Source: Elusimicrobiota bacterium (GTDB lineage Bacteria; Elusimicrobiota; Elusimicrobia; UBA1565; UBA9628). From it: a stretch of 64,000 nt of DNA. This document shows positions 34,042 to 40,827 of this stretch, one piece after another. The translations under genes and the position numbers were made by a program. Position 1 is the first letter of the stretch. Each line of letters starts with the position of its first letter. The stretch is taken from contig JAHFCF010000002.1 in assembly GCA_023249645.1 (NCBI GenBank), positions 1 through 64,000 of the forward strand, given 5' to 3'. Below the pieces are notes generated by a model, which had not been told where the DNA came from, made no database searches, and saw only the letters and a program-made list of their open reading frames with translations.

Positions 34042-35072
34042 AGGATCACCATAGCATCTCCGTAGGAGTAGAGGCGGTAGCGCTGACGGAAGGCCTCCTG
34101 GTAAGCGGCCAGGAGCTTCTCGCGGCCGAGAAAGGCCGAGGCCAGGAGAAGCGGCGTGGATTTGGGCAGATGGAAATTGGTGATGAGACCCGAGACGATG
34201 CCAAACTCATGGCCCGGGCAGATGTAAAGCTCCGTCTGACCCTGTCCCGGGCCGAAACCTTCGGGGCGGCGCGCCAGAGTCTCCAGGACGCGCGTGCTCG
34301 TCGTGCCGACCGAGATGACGCGGCCGCCTTCCTTTATAGTGCGAGATATCTTGGCCGCTTCGGATTCCTCCACCCGATAAGATTCGGCGAGCATCTGATG
34401 GCTGCGCGCATCTTCGGCCGTGATCGGCCTGAAAGTCCCGCGGCCCACGTGCAAAGTGATCTTCGCGCACCGTACGCCGGTTGACTCAAGCTCATGCAAA
34501 AGCCGCGGCGTGAAATGCAGGCCGGCCGTCGGAGCGGCAATCGAGCCGGACTCACGGGCGTAGACGGTCTGGTAGCGCTCTTTATCACCCAAGTCCGGGA
34601 TCTTCTTGCGCTTGACGATGTAGGGGGGCAGGGGCGCGTGGCCGTGGTCCGCCAGATATCCCAAGATATCCGCGCGGTCGAATCGGCAGAGGTATTCGCC
34701 TTCATCCGTGAGGCCCTCGACGACAGCGCTCAGCTCTCCGGGAAAAAAAAGCTGCATCCCCGCCTTGAATCCCGAAGCCAGCGCCGCCCAAAGCCCCGGC
34801 TCGATCTCGCGGACCAGGAGGAGTTCCGCCTTGCCTCCCGTGGATTTGCGGCCAAGCAGCCGGCATGACAAGACCTTGGTCTCATTGATCACCAGGCAGT
34901 CGCCGGACTTGAGACAGGAGGGGAGGTCGCGGAAATGCAGGTGTCTCCATGAGCCCGAAGCGCGGTCTATGACCATGAGCCTTGAGGAATCGCGCGGCTC
35001 GGCAGGGTTCGAAGCCACGAGCTCATCGGGAAAGGGGAAATCGTATTCTGAAAGGGGCAGGGGATCCATCAT
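34038..35072 (-). CDS. queA: S-adenosylmethionine:tRNA ribosyltransferase-isomerase
   Basis: A 344-residue enzyme adding the epoxycyclopentane precursor to preQ1-tRNA. Motifs: YDFPFPDELVASNPAEPRD, SRLMVIDR, GKAELLLVREI, TAGLHFTPRLLHEL, HVGRGTFRPITAED and TNFHLPKSTPLLLASAFLG. The ATG at 35072 has AGGAG five bases upstream and is preferred to the GTG two codons earlier. It lies directly before tgt, the next enzyme of the pathway. Confidence 0.96.
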   Translation of the reverse strand: MMDPLPLSEYDFPFPDELVASNPAEPRDSSRLMVIDRASGSWRHLHFRDLPSCLKSGDCLVINETKVLSCRLLGRKSTGGKAELLLVREIEPGLWAALASGFKAGMQLFFPGELSAVVEGLTDEGEYLCRFDRADILGYLADHGHAPLPPYIVKRKKIPDLGDKERYQTVYARESGSIAAPTAGLHFTPRLLHELESTGVRCAKITLHVGRGTFRPITAEDARSHQMLAESYRVEESEAAKISRTIKEGGRVISVGTTSTRVLETLARRPEGFGPGQGQTELYICPGHEFGIVSGLITNFHLPKSTPLLLASAFLGREKLLAAYQEAFRQRYRLYSYGDAMVIL

Positions 35073-35169
35073 CGTCACTCCTGATGTCCCCGTGGCTTGC
35101 TGGGCAGACCGAATCGTATGTCGAAGCTGGAAAAAGATGACACCTGGAATGTATGGAAAAGTCCAGGCA

Positions 35170-35197
35170 CCGCGGAAACGTCTTCCTTATTCCGCGG
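35170..35197. repeat. Perfect 8-bp hairpin between spoIID and queA
   Basis: CCGCGGAA (35170-35177) and TTCCGCGG (35190-35197) with a 12-base loop. On the minus strand this lies about 100 bases before queA. A second short stem, CCTGGA and TCCAGG, is just to its left. There is no uridine tract for termination. Confidence 0.6.
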
Positions 35198-35315
35198 CGA
35201 CCTTAACATGAAATTGCTCTTTAAATCATTGGAGTTTTTTTCCTTTACTTTCCCCGGGGAAAGTAAAACAAAAAAAATCATTATAAAATAAGCTTTTTTC
35301 ATCAGTGAGGTCGCC
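35196..35315. repeat. 120-bp AT-rich near-palindrome
   Basis: Terminal 8-base arms GGCGACCT (35196-35203) and AGGTCGCC (35308-35315) and a perfect central 24-base palindrome (35244-35267, half-site TTTACTTTCCCC) share exactly the same centre, 35255.5. Next to the centre, T-rich and A-rich flanks also pair with few mismatches. The segment is far richer in A+T than its surroundings. It looks like a small hairpin-forming element. No coding gene is convincing in 35079-35331. Confidence 0.75.
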
Positions 35316-35331
35316 ATTTTTTCAAGCCCCA

Positions 35332-36471
35332 TCACTCATCCACGACGGACAAAGTCGAGCCGGGAAAGTAGTACTCCAGGATCTGCTCGTAGCCGCGGCC
35401 TCGCTCTGCCTGCAGGCGAGCGCCCCATTGGCACAAGCCCACCCCGTGCCCGGAGCCGGAACCGGAGAACTCGACGCCCCCGCGGCGCAGGCGCACGGAA
35501 CCCACACGCAGGCTGCGCAGCTCCGTCGCGCCGACGGATTTCCGGAATTCCTCGGCGTCCACGCTCAGCATCTCGCCGCCCACCTTGGCCGTGAAGCTGC
35601 GCACATAGCCGGCCGAGTCGCGCTTGCCCGGCCGGAAGTACTGGAGTTTGCCGCCGATGAGATGCTTGGATTGCAGTGCTGCCAGGACGTCATCGACCGG
35701 GATGAACGCGGTCCATCGGGCCAGGGGAGAGCGGGGGCAGTAGCGGTCCCTCACCCCGCGCAAAGGCCGCGGAGCTGAGATCCCGCGGCCCCAGACCGTG
35801 GCGTAGTCCGCCGTGTGGCCGCCGCAGCAGGAATGGTAGTAGGAGGCCAGAAGCTCGCCCTGGTAGCCCAACACTTCTCCGCTCGTCTGAGAGACAGCCT
35901 GGCGCACGGCTTCGGAGCCCGGCCCCACGCCGCCATAGACCTGGGACCGCGTGTCCGAGGTGAGGTCGAAGCCGGACTTCCTGTATTTTCCCAGGTTGAC
36001 ATAGGCGAAGGTGCGCGCCACCACGGCCTGGGCCTTCAAAGCCTCCAGAGGCCAGTCCGTCTCCATCTCGCGGGGCAAGACCCCCAGGAGATAATCCTCC
36101 ACGCCCAACTCATCGACGACCGTGAACGTCTCGTCGCTTTCAAGCTTGAAGCTGAGATTGCCCTGGTACTTATGGCCGTTGATGGCGGCCAGAAGTCCGG
36201 GATCCATGGGAGTCAAATGGGCTGTTCTCCCGAGATGATAGGATCCAAAACGCAGCTCGCCCCCTTCGACCTCCACGGAGTAGGTTTTGCGCGGCACGAG
36301 GATCGGCGAGAGGTCCGCAGCGTCCCCGCGCAGAGCGAATCGGCCCTGCAGCGTCACGGAGAGCTCGCGCTGGCCGCGGAAGATCTCGATCTGGATGAGC
36401 CGCGGGGTGTAGAGCGCCCGCGCCGCCGGAGCGGCGCAGAAAGTCCAGAGCGCCAGGAGGAGCGCCGGCAT
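35332..36471 (-). CDS. SpoIID/LytB domain protein
   Basis: A 379-residue exported protein with a short signal (LLLALWTFCAAPAARA). The SpoIID core is clear: DYLLGVLPREME, WPLEALKAQAVVARTFAYVN, YHSCCGGHTAD and the C-terminal GSGSGHGVGLCQWGA. In sporulating bacteria SpoIID is a lytic transglycosylase on denuded glycan strands; in Gram-negatives the role is probably peptidoglycan remodelling. ATG at 36471 is 2 bases after the ruvB stop; the open frame upstream is a ruvB shadow. Confidence 0.9.
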   Translation of the reverse strand: MPALLLALWTFCAAPAARALYTPRLIQIEIFRGQRELSVTLQGRFALRGDAADLSPILVPRKTYSVEVEGGELRFGSYHLGRTAHLTPMDPGLLAAINGHKYQGNLSFKLESDETFTVVDELGVEDYLLGVLPREMETDWPLEALKAQAVVARTFAYVNLGKYRKSGFDLTSDTRSQVYGGVGPGSEAVRQAVSQTSGEVLGYQGELLASYYHSCCGGHTADYATVWGRGISAPRPLRGVRDRYCPRSPLARWTAFIPVDDVLAALQSKHLIGGKLQYFRPGKRDSAGYVRSFTAKVGGEMLSVDAEEFRKSVGATELRSLRVGSVRLRRGGVEFSGSGSGHGVGLCQWGARLQAERGRGYEQILEYYFPGSTLSVVDE

Positions 36472-36473
36472 GA

Positions 36474-37505
36474 TCAGAAGAGTTCCGGACCGCCCTTGGG
36501 GGCCTGACGGCCCAGATGGGCGTAGGCCTTGGCCGTGGCCACGCGGCCGCGGGGAGTGCGGGCGATGAGGCCGGATTTGATGAGGAAAGGCTCGGTGACG
36601 TCGGTGAGCGTGTCCATCTCTTCGCTCACCGAGATGGCGAGATTCTCGACGCCCACAGGACCGCCGGAGAACTTGTCGATGATGACGCAAAGAAGCCGCC
36701 TGTCCGCGGCATCCAAGCCCGCGGCGTCTACCTCCAGACATTCCAAGGCGTAATTGGCGATGTCCGCCGTGATCACGCCCTTTCCCTTGACCTGCGCGAA
36801 GTCCCGCACCCGGCGCAGAAGGCGGTTGGCGATGCGGGGCGTGCCGCGGCAGCGCCGGGCGATCTCGCGGGCTCCCGCCGTCTCGGTCGGGATCTCCAGG
36901 ATGGAGGCCGAACGCTGGACGATGGCCTCAAGCTCCTCGGGCTCGTAGAAGCCCAGGTTGCCGACGATGCCGAAGCGGTCCCGCAGCGGTCCTGTCAGCA
37001 GGCCCGCTCGGGTGGTGGCCCCGACCAGAGTGAAGCGGGGGATGGCCAGCTTCATGGTGGAAGCGGCCGGCCCCTTGCCCGTGGAGATGAAGAAGGTGAA
37101 GTCCTCCATCACGGGATACAGCGCCTCTTCGACCACGGGGCTTAAGCGATGGATCTCGTCGATGAAGAACACGTCGCCCTCGGCCAGGTCGGTGAGGATG
37201 GCGGCCAGGTCCCCGGCGCGCTCGAGGATGGGGCCCGAAGAAGTGCGCAGGTTCACGCCCAGCTCGCGGGCGAGTATATTGGCGAGCGTGGTCTTGCCCA
37301 GACCGGGGGGGGAATAGAAGAGGCAGTGATCAAGCGGCTCTTGACGCGCCTTGGCAGCGGCGATGAAGACCCGCAGGTTGGCCTTGAGCTTTTCCTGGCC
37401 GATGAACTCATCGAGAGTGCGGGGCCGCAGGGTGCGCTCGTATGCCTCGTCCTCGGCCTGCGGCGTCGGAGTCAGGACGGAATCCTGTGAATGGGCGCTC
37501 ATCAT
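36474..37505 (-). CDS. ruvB: Holliday junction branch migration helicase RuvB
   Basis: A 343-residue AAA+ motor. [15 protein letters not shown], Walker A in [16 protein letters not shown], Walker [10 protein letters not shown], sensor [19 protein letters not shown] and the winged-helix end [17 protein letters not shown] at 37505 overlaps the ruvA stop (ATGA). Part of a ruvC-ruvA-ruvB string. Confidence 0.97.
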   Translation of the reverse strand: MMSAHSQDSVLTPTPQAEDEAYERTLRPRTLDEFIGQEKLKANLRVFIAAAKARQEPLDHCLFYSPPGLGKTTLANILARELGVNLRTSSGPILERAGDLAAILTDLAEGDVFFIDEIHRLSPVVEEALYPVMEDFTFFISTGKGPAASTMKLAIPRFTLVGATTRAGLLTGPLRDRFGIVGNLGFYEPEELEAIVQRSASILEIPTETAGAREIARRCRGTPRIANRLLRRVRDFAQVKGKGVITADIANYALECLEVDAAGLDAADRRLLCVIIDKFSGGPVGVENLAISVSEEMDTLTDVTEPFLIKSGLIARTPRGRVATAKAYAHLGRQAPKGGPELF

Positions 37506-38125
37506 AACCTCTTCAGGGCCAGCCGGATCACGCGCTCGGCGTTCAAATCCTCGCCGGGATGCTCTTCAGCGACTGCGGACAAAGCGGCACGCGCCTCCGA
37601 GGGCTTGTAGCCGAGGGCGGACAAGGCGCTCAAGGCCTGACTCATGGCACCGACAGGGAGCTGCGCTCCGCCCAAACGGGCCAGACGCTCGGCCCCGGGC
37701 ACGCTGATGCCTTCGAGCTTGTCCTTCAAGGCATCGACGAGCCTCTCCGCTGTCTTGGGCGTGAACCCGAAGACGCCCCGCAGGACCTTGGCGTCCTTCT
37801 CCAGGACAGCCCGGCGGAAATCCGGCAAAGACTTGGAAGCCTTATCCAGATATTCCAAGGCCTTCTTGGCTCCCGTGGATGGCACGCTGTCTCGGAAAGT
37901 GAGGAACAACTCTTTTTCCGATGAGGTCAAAAACCCGTAAAGCGTGACTCCGCCGCCGTACATGGCGACAGACTCGACCACATGGAGCAAGGCCGTCTGG
38001 CCGAGAGCGGGCAGCGCGTCCGAGCTCGCCGGCGTGAGCAAGACTTCATAACCGATGCCGGAAACTTCCAGGATGACGTTGTCCTGAGCCTTCGACAGGA
38101 CAACGCCCTTTAAAGTGGCGATCAT
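37502..38125 (-). CDS. ruvA: Holliday junction branch migration protein RuvA
   Basis: A 207-residue protein. [22 protein letters not shown]-fold start, then the [13 protein letters not shown] block, a helix-hairpin-helix region ([13 protein letters not shown]) that departs from the usual GVGPK/GIGxK wording, and the C-terminal three-helix domain ([16 protein letters not shown]) that contacts RuvB. The ATG at 38125 gives ATGA with ruvC; 152 upstream in-frame codons are a ruvC shadow. Confidence 0.92.
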   Translation of the reverse strand: MIATLKGVVLSKAQDNVILEVSGIGYEVLLTPASSDALPALGQTALLHVVESVAMYGGGVTLYGFLTSSEKELFLTFRDSVPSTGAKKALEYLDKASKSLPDFRRAVLEKDAKVLRGVFGFTPKTAERLVDALKDKLEGISVPGAERLARLGGAQLPVGAMSQALSALSALGYKPSEARAALSAVAEEHPGEDLNAERVIRLALKRL

Positions 38126-38628
38126 GACCGGCCCCCGTGCATCTCGAGGACCTTGAGACGCTTGACGCGGCCGCAGCGCCAAGCGCAGAGCGCGATGGCC
38201 GCCGCGTCGGCCACGTCGTCGGGCCTCAGAAGATCGCTCAGGCCCAGGGCCTTGGACACGACGCGCTGCATCTGGGCCTTGTCCGCCGAACCGTTGCCGG
38301 TCAAGGCCGACTTGACCGCGCGCGGGTTGTGCTCGGAGATGGGACATCCCGCCTGCGCCGCGGCCAGAAGCACCACGCCGCGCGCCTGCAGGGTGGCGCG
38401 GATGGTGTGGGCGGCCTTGAGGAAGAACATCTCCTCGATGGCCAGAGCGTCCGGACGATGGGTCTCGAGCAGGCGGGAGATCTCGCGGTGGATATGGCAG
38501 AGCCGTTGGGGGAGTTCCTGCACGGGCGTGGTTTTGATGAGCCCGGAAGCCTTCAACCGATCCTCGTGGAGCACGGCCCACCCTGTCTCCGAGACTCCGG
38601 GATCGATGCCTAAGGTGACCTGGGGCAT
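38122..38628 (-). CDS. ruvC: Holliday junction resolvase RuvC
   Basis: A 168-residue nuclease. Catalytic acids in LGIDPGVSETGWAV (first Asp), LAIEEMFF (Glu) and RPDDVADAAAIALCA (last pair), with ARGVVLLAAAQAG and QMQRVV between. The ATG at 38628 lies one base after the yebC stop; the longer frame is rejected because the family begins right at this Met. Confidence 0.95.
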   Translation of the reverse strand: MPQVTLGIDPGVSETGWAVLHEDRLKASGLIKTTPVQELPQRLCHIHREISRLLETHRPDALAIEEMFFLKAAHTIRATLQARGVVLLAAAQAGCPISEHNPRAVKSALTGNGSADKAQMQRVVSKALGLSDLLRPDDVADAAAIALCAWRCGRVKRLKVLEMHGGRS

Positions 38629-38629
38629 G

Positions 38630-39385
38630 CTACTGGAGCCGATCGATGATCTCGTCGGGGATGTCGAAGTTGGCGTGGACCTTCTTGACGTCATCGTGAT
38701 CTTCCAGGTACTCCACGAGCTTGAGGACCTTGGCCGCCGCGTCGGCCTGGGAGATGGGAACCATCGTGTCCGGCTTCATGAAGGGCTCGGCACGGGCCAC
38801 GGCGACCTGGCGCGCGAGCAAGCCGTCCTTGACCTTGTCGAGGTCCTGGGGGCCGGTATAGATCTCGTAAGCCTCGGCCACGTCGGTCACGACGTCCTCG
38901 GCGCCCAGCTCCAAGGCATGGGAGATCAGGGTGTCCTCGTCCACGGAAGAAGGCTTGGCCACGGTGATGAATCCCTTGGGCTTGAACATCCAGGCGACAC
39001 AGCCCGCCTCGCCCAAGTTGCCGCCGTTCTCGCGGAAGATCTGGCGCACCTCGTTCAAGGTGCGGTTGTGGTTGTCGGTCGTGACCTCGACGAGCATGGC
39101 CACGCCGCTGGGGCCGTAGCCCTCGTAGACGCGCTCCTCGTACATCATGCCCGGAAGCTCGCCCGTGCCGCGTTGGATGGCGCGCTTGACGTTGTCGGCG
39201 GGCATGTTGGCGGCCTTGGCGTCGTCGATGACCCGGCGCAGGCGCGGGTTGGATCCGACATCGCCGCCCCCGATCCTGGCCGCGATCGCGATCTCCTTGA
39301 CGATCTTAGTCCAGACCTTGCCCCTCTTGGCGTCGAGGAGCCCCTTCTTGTGCTTGATGCCGGCCCAATGCGAGTGTCCGCCCAC
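38630..39385 (-). CDS. yebC: YebC/PmpR-type transcriptional regulator
   Basis: A 251-residue TACO1-family protein: GGHSHWAGIKHKKGLLDAKR start, FTKIVKEI-like WTKIVKEIAIAARIGGGD, NPRLRRVIDDAKAANMPADN, YEGYGPSGVAMLVEV and NGGNLGEAGCVAWMF. GTG start at 39385 with GGGAGG five bases upstream. It is the usual neighbour of ruvC-ruvA-ruvB. Members bind DNA or act on ribosome stalling; which applies here is not shown. Confidence 0.95.
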   Translation of the reverse strand: MGGHSHWAGIKHKKGLLDAKRGKVWTKIVKEIAIAARIGGGDVGSNPRLRRVIDDAKAANMPADNVKRAIQRGTGELPGMMYEERVYEGYGPSGVAMLVEVTTDNHNRTLNEVRQIFRENGGNLGEAGCVAWMFKPKGFITVAKPSSVDEDTLISHALELGAEDVVTDVAEAYEIYTGPQDLDKVKDGLLARQVAVARAEPFMKPDTMVPISQADAAAKVLKLVEYLEDHDDVKKVHANFDIPDEIIDRLQ

Positions 39386-39466
39386 GGTCCCTCCCGGTGC
39401 GCGTGAAGTTCAAGTCATGCTATCAAAAATCAGACGAGAATCGCCAGGGCTGGGAGCGTCTAGAAG

Positions 39467-40474
39467 TCAATGGATGGGATTGACGCTGACGAAACTGAAC
39501 GCCTGCTGGAATTCTCTCTCCGTGACCGTGACCGACCATCCCTCTCCCTCCGGATCGCCCAGGGTCACTGTCCCGCGATCCTTGTTCACGGACCTCACCC
39601 AATAGGCGTGGCGAGGGCGCAACTTCGCGCTTCTGAAAATCGGCCAGGCGATCGCCAAGGCTGGCGGCAGGCTTCGAACGACGACGGCATAGCCCTTGCT
39701 CCCCCAATCCGACAGATCGGCGACAGAGGTCAGGCAGGCGGGACCAGAATAGATCCTGTTTTTTCCGGTAATCCTTTCCAGAGCCTCGTTGGGATCTCCG
39801 GCCACCACGGCATTGTAGGAGCCATTGCCAAAAGACATGGCAAAAGCCTTTTCAGCGATCATGACCCAGACAGATCCTCCCTTGCCGTAAGCGGCGAATA
39901 AGGGAGCGGGTGGAGACCCAGCGCTTCTCATGGGAAATCGATCATCCACCCGCAACCTTTCGGGGCCAAAGCCCGGCCCGCGGCTATAGAGAGTGACCGT
40001 GTAGGTCCCATCATGGTTGTCCTGGATCATGCGGCGTATAAAGTCAGGATCCTGGTCAGCGATCGCTCCCAACGCCGCCATGAGGTAGCAATCCCCGAGT
40101 TCTCCCTGCGCGATGTCGCCGGAACTTATCTTCTTGCCAAAAAGGGGCGCATCACCCGCTTGGGAATACCGGGCAGCGGGCATGTCACCGCAGCCGAAGA
40201 TCCAGAGCCGACAATCGACACCGCTGAAATCAGGCTGGTTGCGGTCCCGCGAAGGAAAAAGAAAGCGCTGCGGCGCCAGGAGCGCGTTCTCGACGGTGGG
40301 CGCATCGAACCCCGTGGCGATGGGAAGGGCTGTCTGAACGATGGTCTTGGCTGCGGAAAAAGAGGTCTCAAAAAACTTCCTGCCCGCATCCTTGGGATCC
40401 TCCAGACAGAAACCGCGGCTGGTTGTTGCCAGACAAATCATCACCAGGACACTGGCCCGAAAAAATCTTTTCAT
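39467..40474 (-). CDS. Exported calpain-like cysteine protease
   Basis: A 335-residue protein with a signal peptide (ASVLVMICLATTSRGFC). The calpain (C2) core is visible: catalytic Cys129 in QGELGDCYLMAALGAIAD, MIQDNHDGTYTVTLYS strand, WVMIAEKAFA and the catalytic His289 in RPRHAYWVRSV. The third residue, normally Asn in an RNPWG-like motif, is Asp here (LGDPEGEGW, about residue 307), so activity may be altered. No calcium-binding EF-hand or C2 domain follows. Located alone between yebC and tRNA-Arg, with two dyad repeats upstream. Secreted peptidase is the likely role. Confidence 0.8.
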   Translation of the reverse strand: MKRFFRASVLVMICLATTSRGFCLEDPKDAGRKFFETSFSAAKTIVQTALPIATGFDAPTVENALLAPQRFLFPSRDRNQPDFSGVDCRLWIFGCGDMPAARYSQAGDAPLFGKKISSGDIAQGELGDCYLMAALGAIADQDPDFIRRMIQDNHDGTYTVTLYSRGPGFGPERLRVDDRFPMRSAGSPPAPLFAAYGKGGSVWVMIAEKAFAMSFGNGSYNAVVAGDPNEALERITGKNRIYSGPACLTSVADLSDWGSKGYAVVVRSLPPALAIAWPIFRSAKLRPRHAYWVRSVNKDRGTVTLGDPEGEGWSVTVTEREFQQAFSFVSVNPIH

Positions 40475-40503
40475 GACCTTGATTTTCAGCCTCCCATAAC
40501 ACT

Positions 40504-40518
40504 AGGGTAGCTGACCCT
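40504..40518. repeat. Short hairpin upstream of the calpain gene
   Basis: AGGGT (40504-40508), loop AGCTG, ACCCT (40514-40518). It lies between the dyad repeats and the calpain start and may belong to the same leader structure. Confidence 0.4.
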
Positions 40519-40532
40519 CGCGATTCGCAACA

Positions 40533-40571
40533 GGGTCTTTGGGCCTAGCTGAAGCTGGTTCTTTAGACCTA
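40533..40571 (-). repeat. Two dyad repeats upstream of the calpain gene
   Basis: Minus-strand copies TAGGTCTAAAGAACC (40571-40557) and TAGGCCCAAAGACCC (40547-40533), starts exactly 24 bases apart. The nearer copy ends 58 bases before the ATG at 40474. The first nine bases of the distal copy equal those of the proximal copy upstream of the 1495-aa gene. Confidence 0.65.
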
Positions 40572-40637
40572 CGTGCCAATTGTTCATTTTTTGTTTGTCC
40601 CCGTTTCACAAATTATTGTTGTAAAATCATTTTTGAG

Positions 40638-40669
40638 GGCCCGCACTTGCCTTTGGCAAGTACAGGGCC
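40638..40669. repeat. Two-part hairpin upstream of tRNA-Arg
   Basis: Inner stem ACTTGCC (40645-40651) and GGCAAGT (40655-40661) with loop TTT; outer stem GGCCC (40638-40642) and GGGCC (40665-40669). No uridine tract follows on either strand, so it is not a standard terminator. The remaining bases of 40475-40688 hold nothing else I can name. Confidence 0.55.
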
Positions 40670-40688
40670 TGTCAACAAAAACGATTTT

Positions 40689-40760
40689 GGGCCCGTAGCT
40701 CAATGGATAGAGTACGTGGCTTCGAACCACGGGATCCGGGTTCGATTCCTGGCGGGCCCA
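40689..40760 (+). tRNA. tRNA-Arg (anticodon TCG)
   Basis: 72 bases folding into a full cloverleaf: acceptor GGGCCCG/CGGGCCC, D-stem GCTC/GAGT, anticodon stem CGTGG/CCACG with loop CTTCGAA (anticodon TCG), a 4-base variable loop, T-stem CCGGG/CCTGG with loop TTCGATT, discriminator A. CCA is not encoded. Confidence 0.93.
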
Positions 40761-40775
40761 CTTTTTAATATTTCT

Positions 40776-40800
40776 TCAGCCTTCCCGTAATATTTCCGTA
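40776..40800. repeat. Possible degenerate copy of the dispersed repeat
   Basis: TCAGCCTTCCCGTAATATTT then CCGTA resembles copy A (23386-23418) with a 2-base insertion and several changes. It lies between tRNA-Arg and the protease gene. Similarity is weak. Confidence 0.35.
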
Positions 40801-40827
40801 AACGCGAAAGCATACCCTTAAAGGCGT

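Noticed and set aside
35244-35267. Rho-independent terminator at the central 24-bp palindrome
   Set aside because: On both strands the T-run precedes and the A-run follows the stem, the reverse of a terminator, and the runs pair with each other.
35075-35335. An 86-codon minus-strand frame with a hydrophobic stretch (MKKAYFIMIFFVLLSPGK)
   Set aside because: It is encoded by the 120-bp palindrome and the flanking hairpin, has no ribosome site and overlaps both neighbours' ends. A small exported peptide is not excluded, but I do not call it.
37502-38581. Long N-terminal extension of RuvA (359 codons)
   Set aside because: The extra residues are Arg/Gly/Pro-rich shadow of ruvC; the true start at 38125 forms ATGA with ruvC and matches the family N-terminus.
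40539-40790. Small plus-strand frame covering the tRNA
   Set aside because: It overlaps the entire tRNA-Arg and has no ribosome site.
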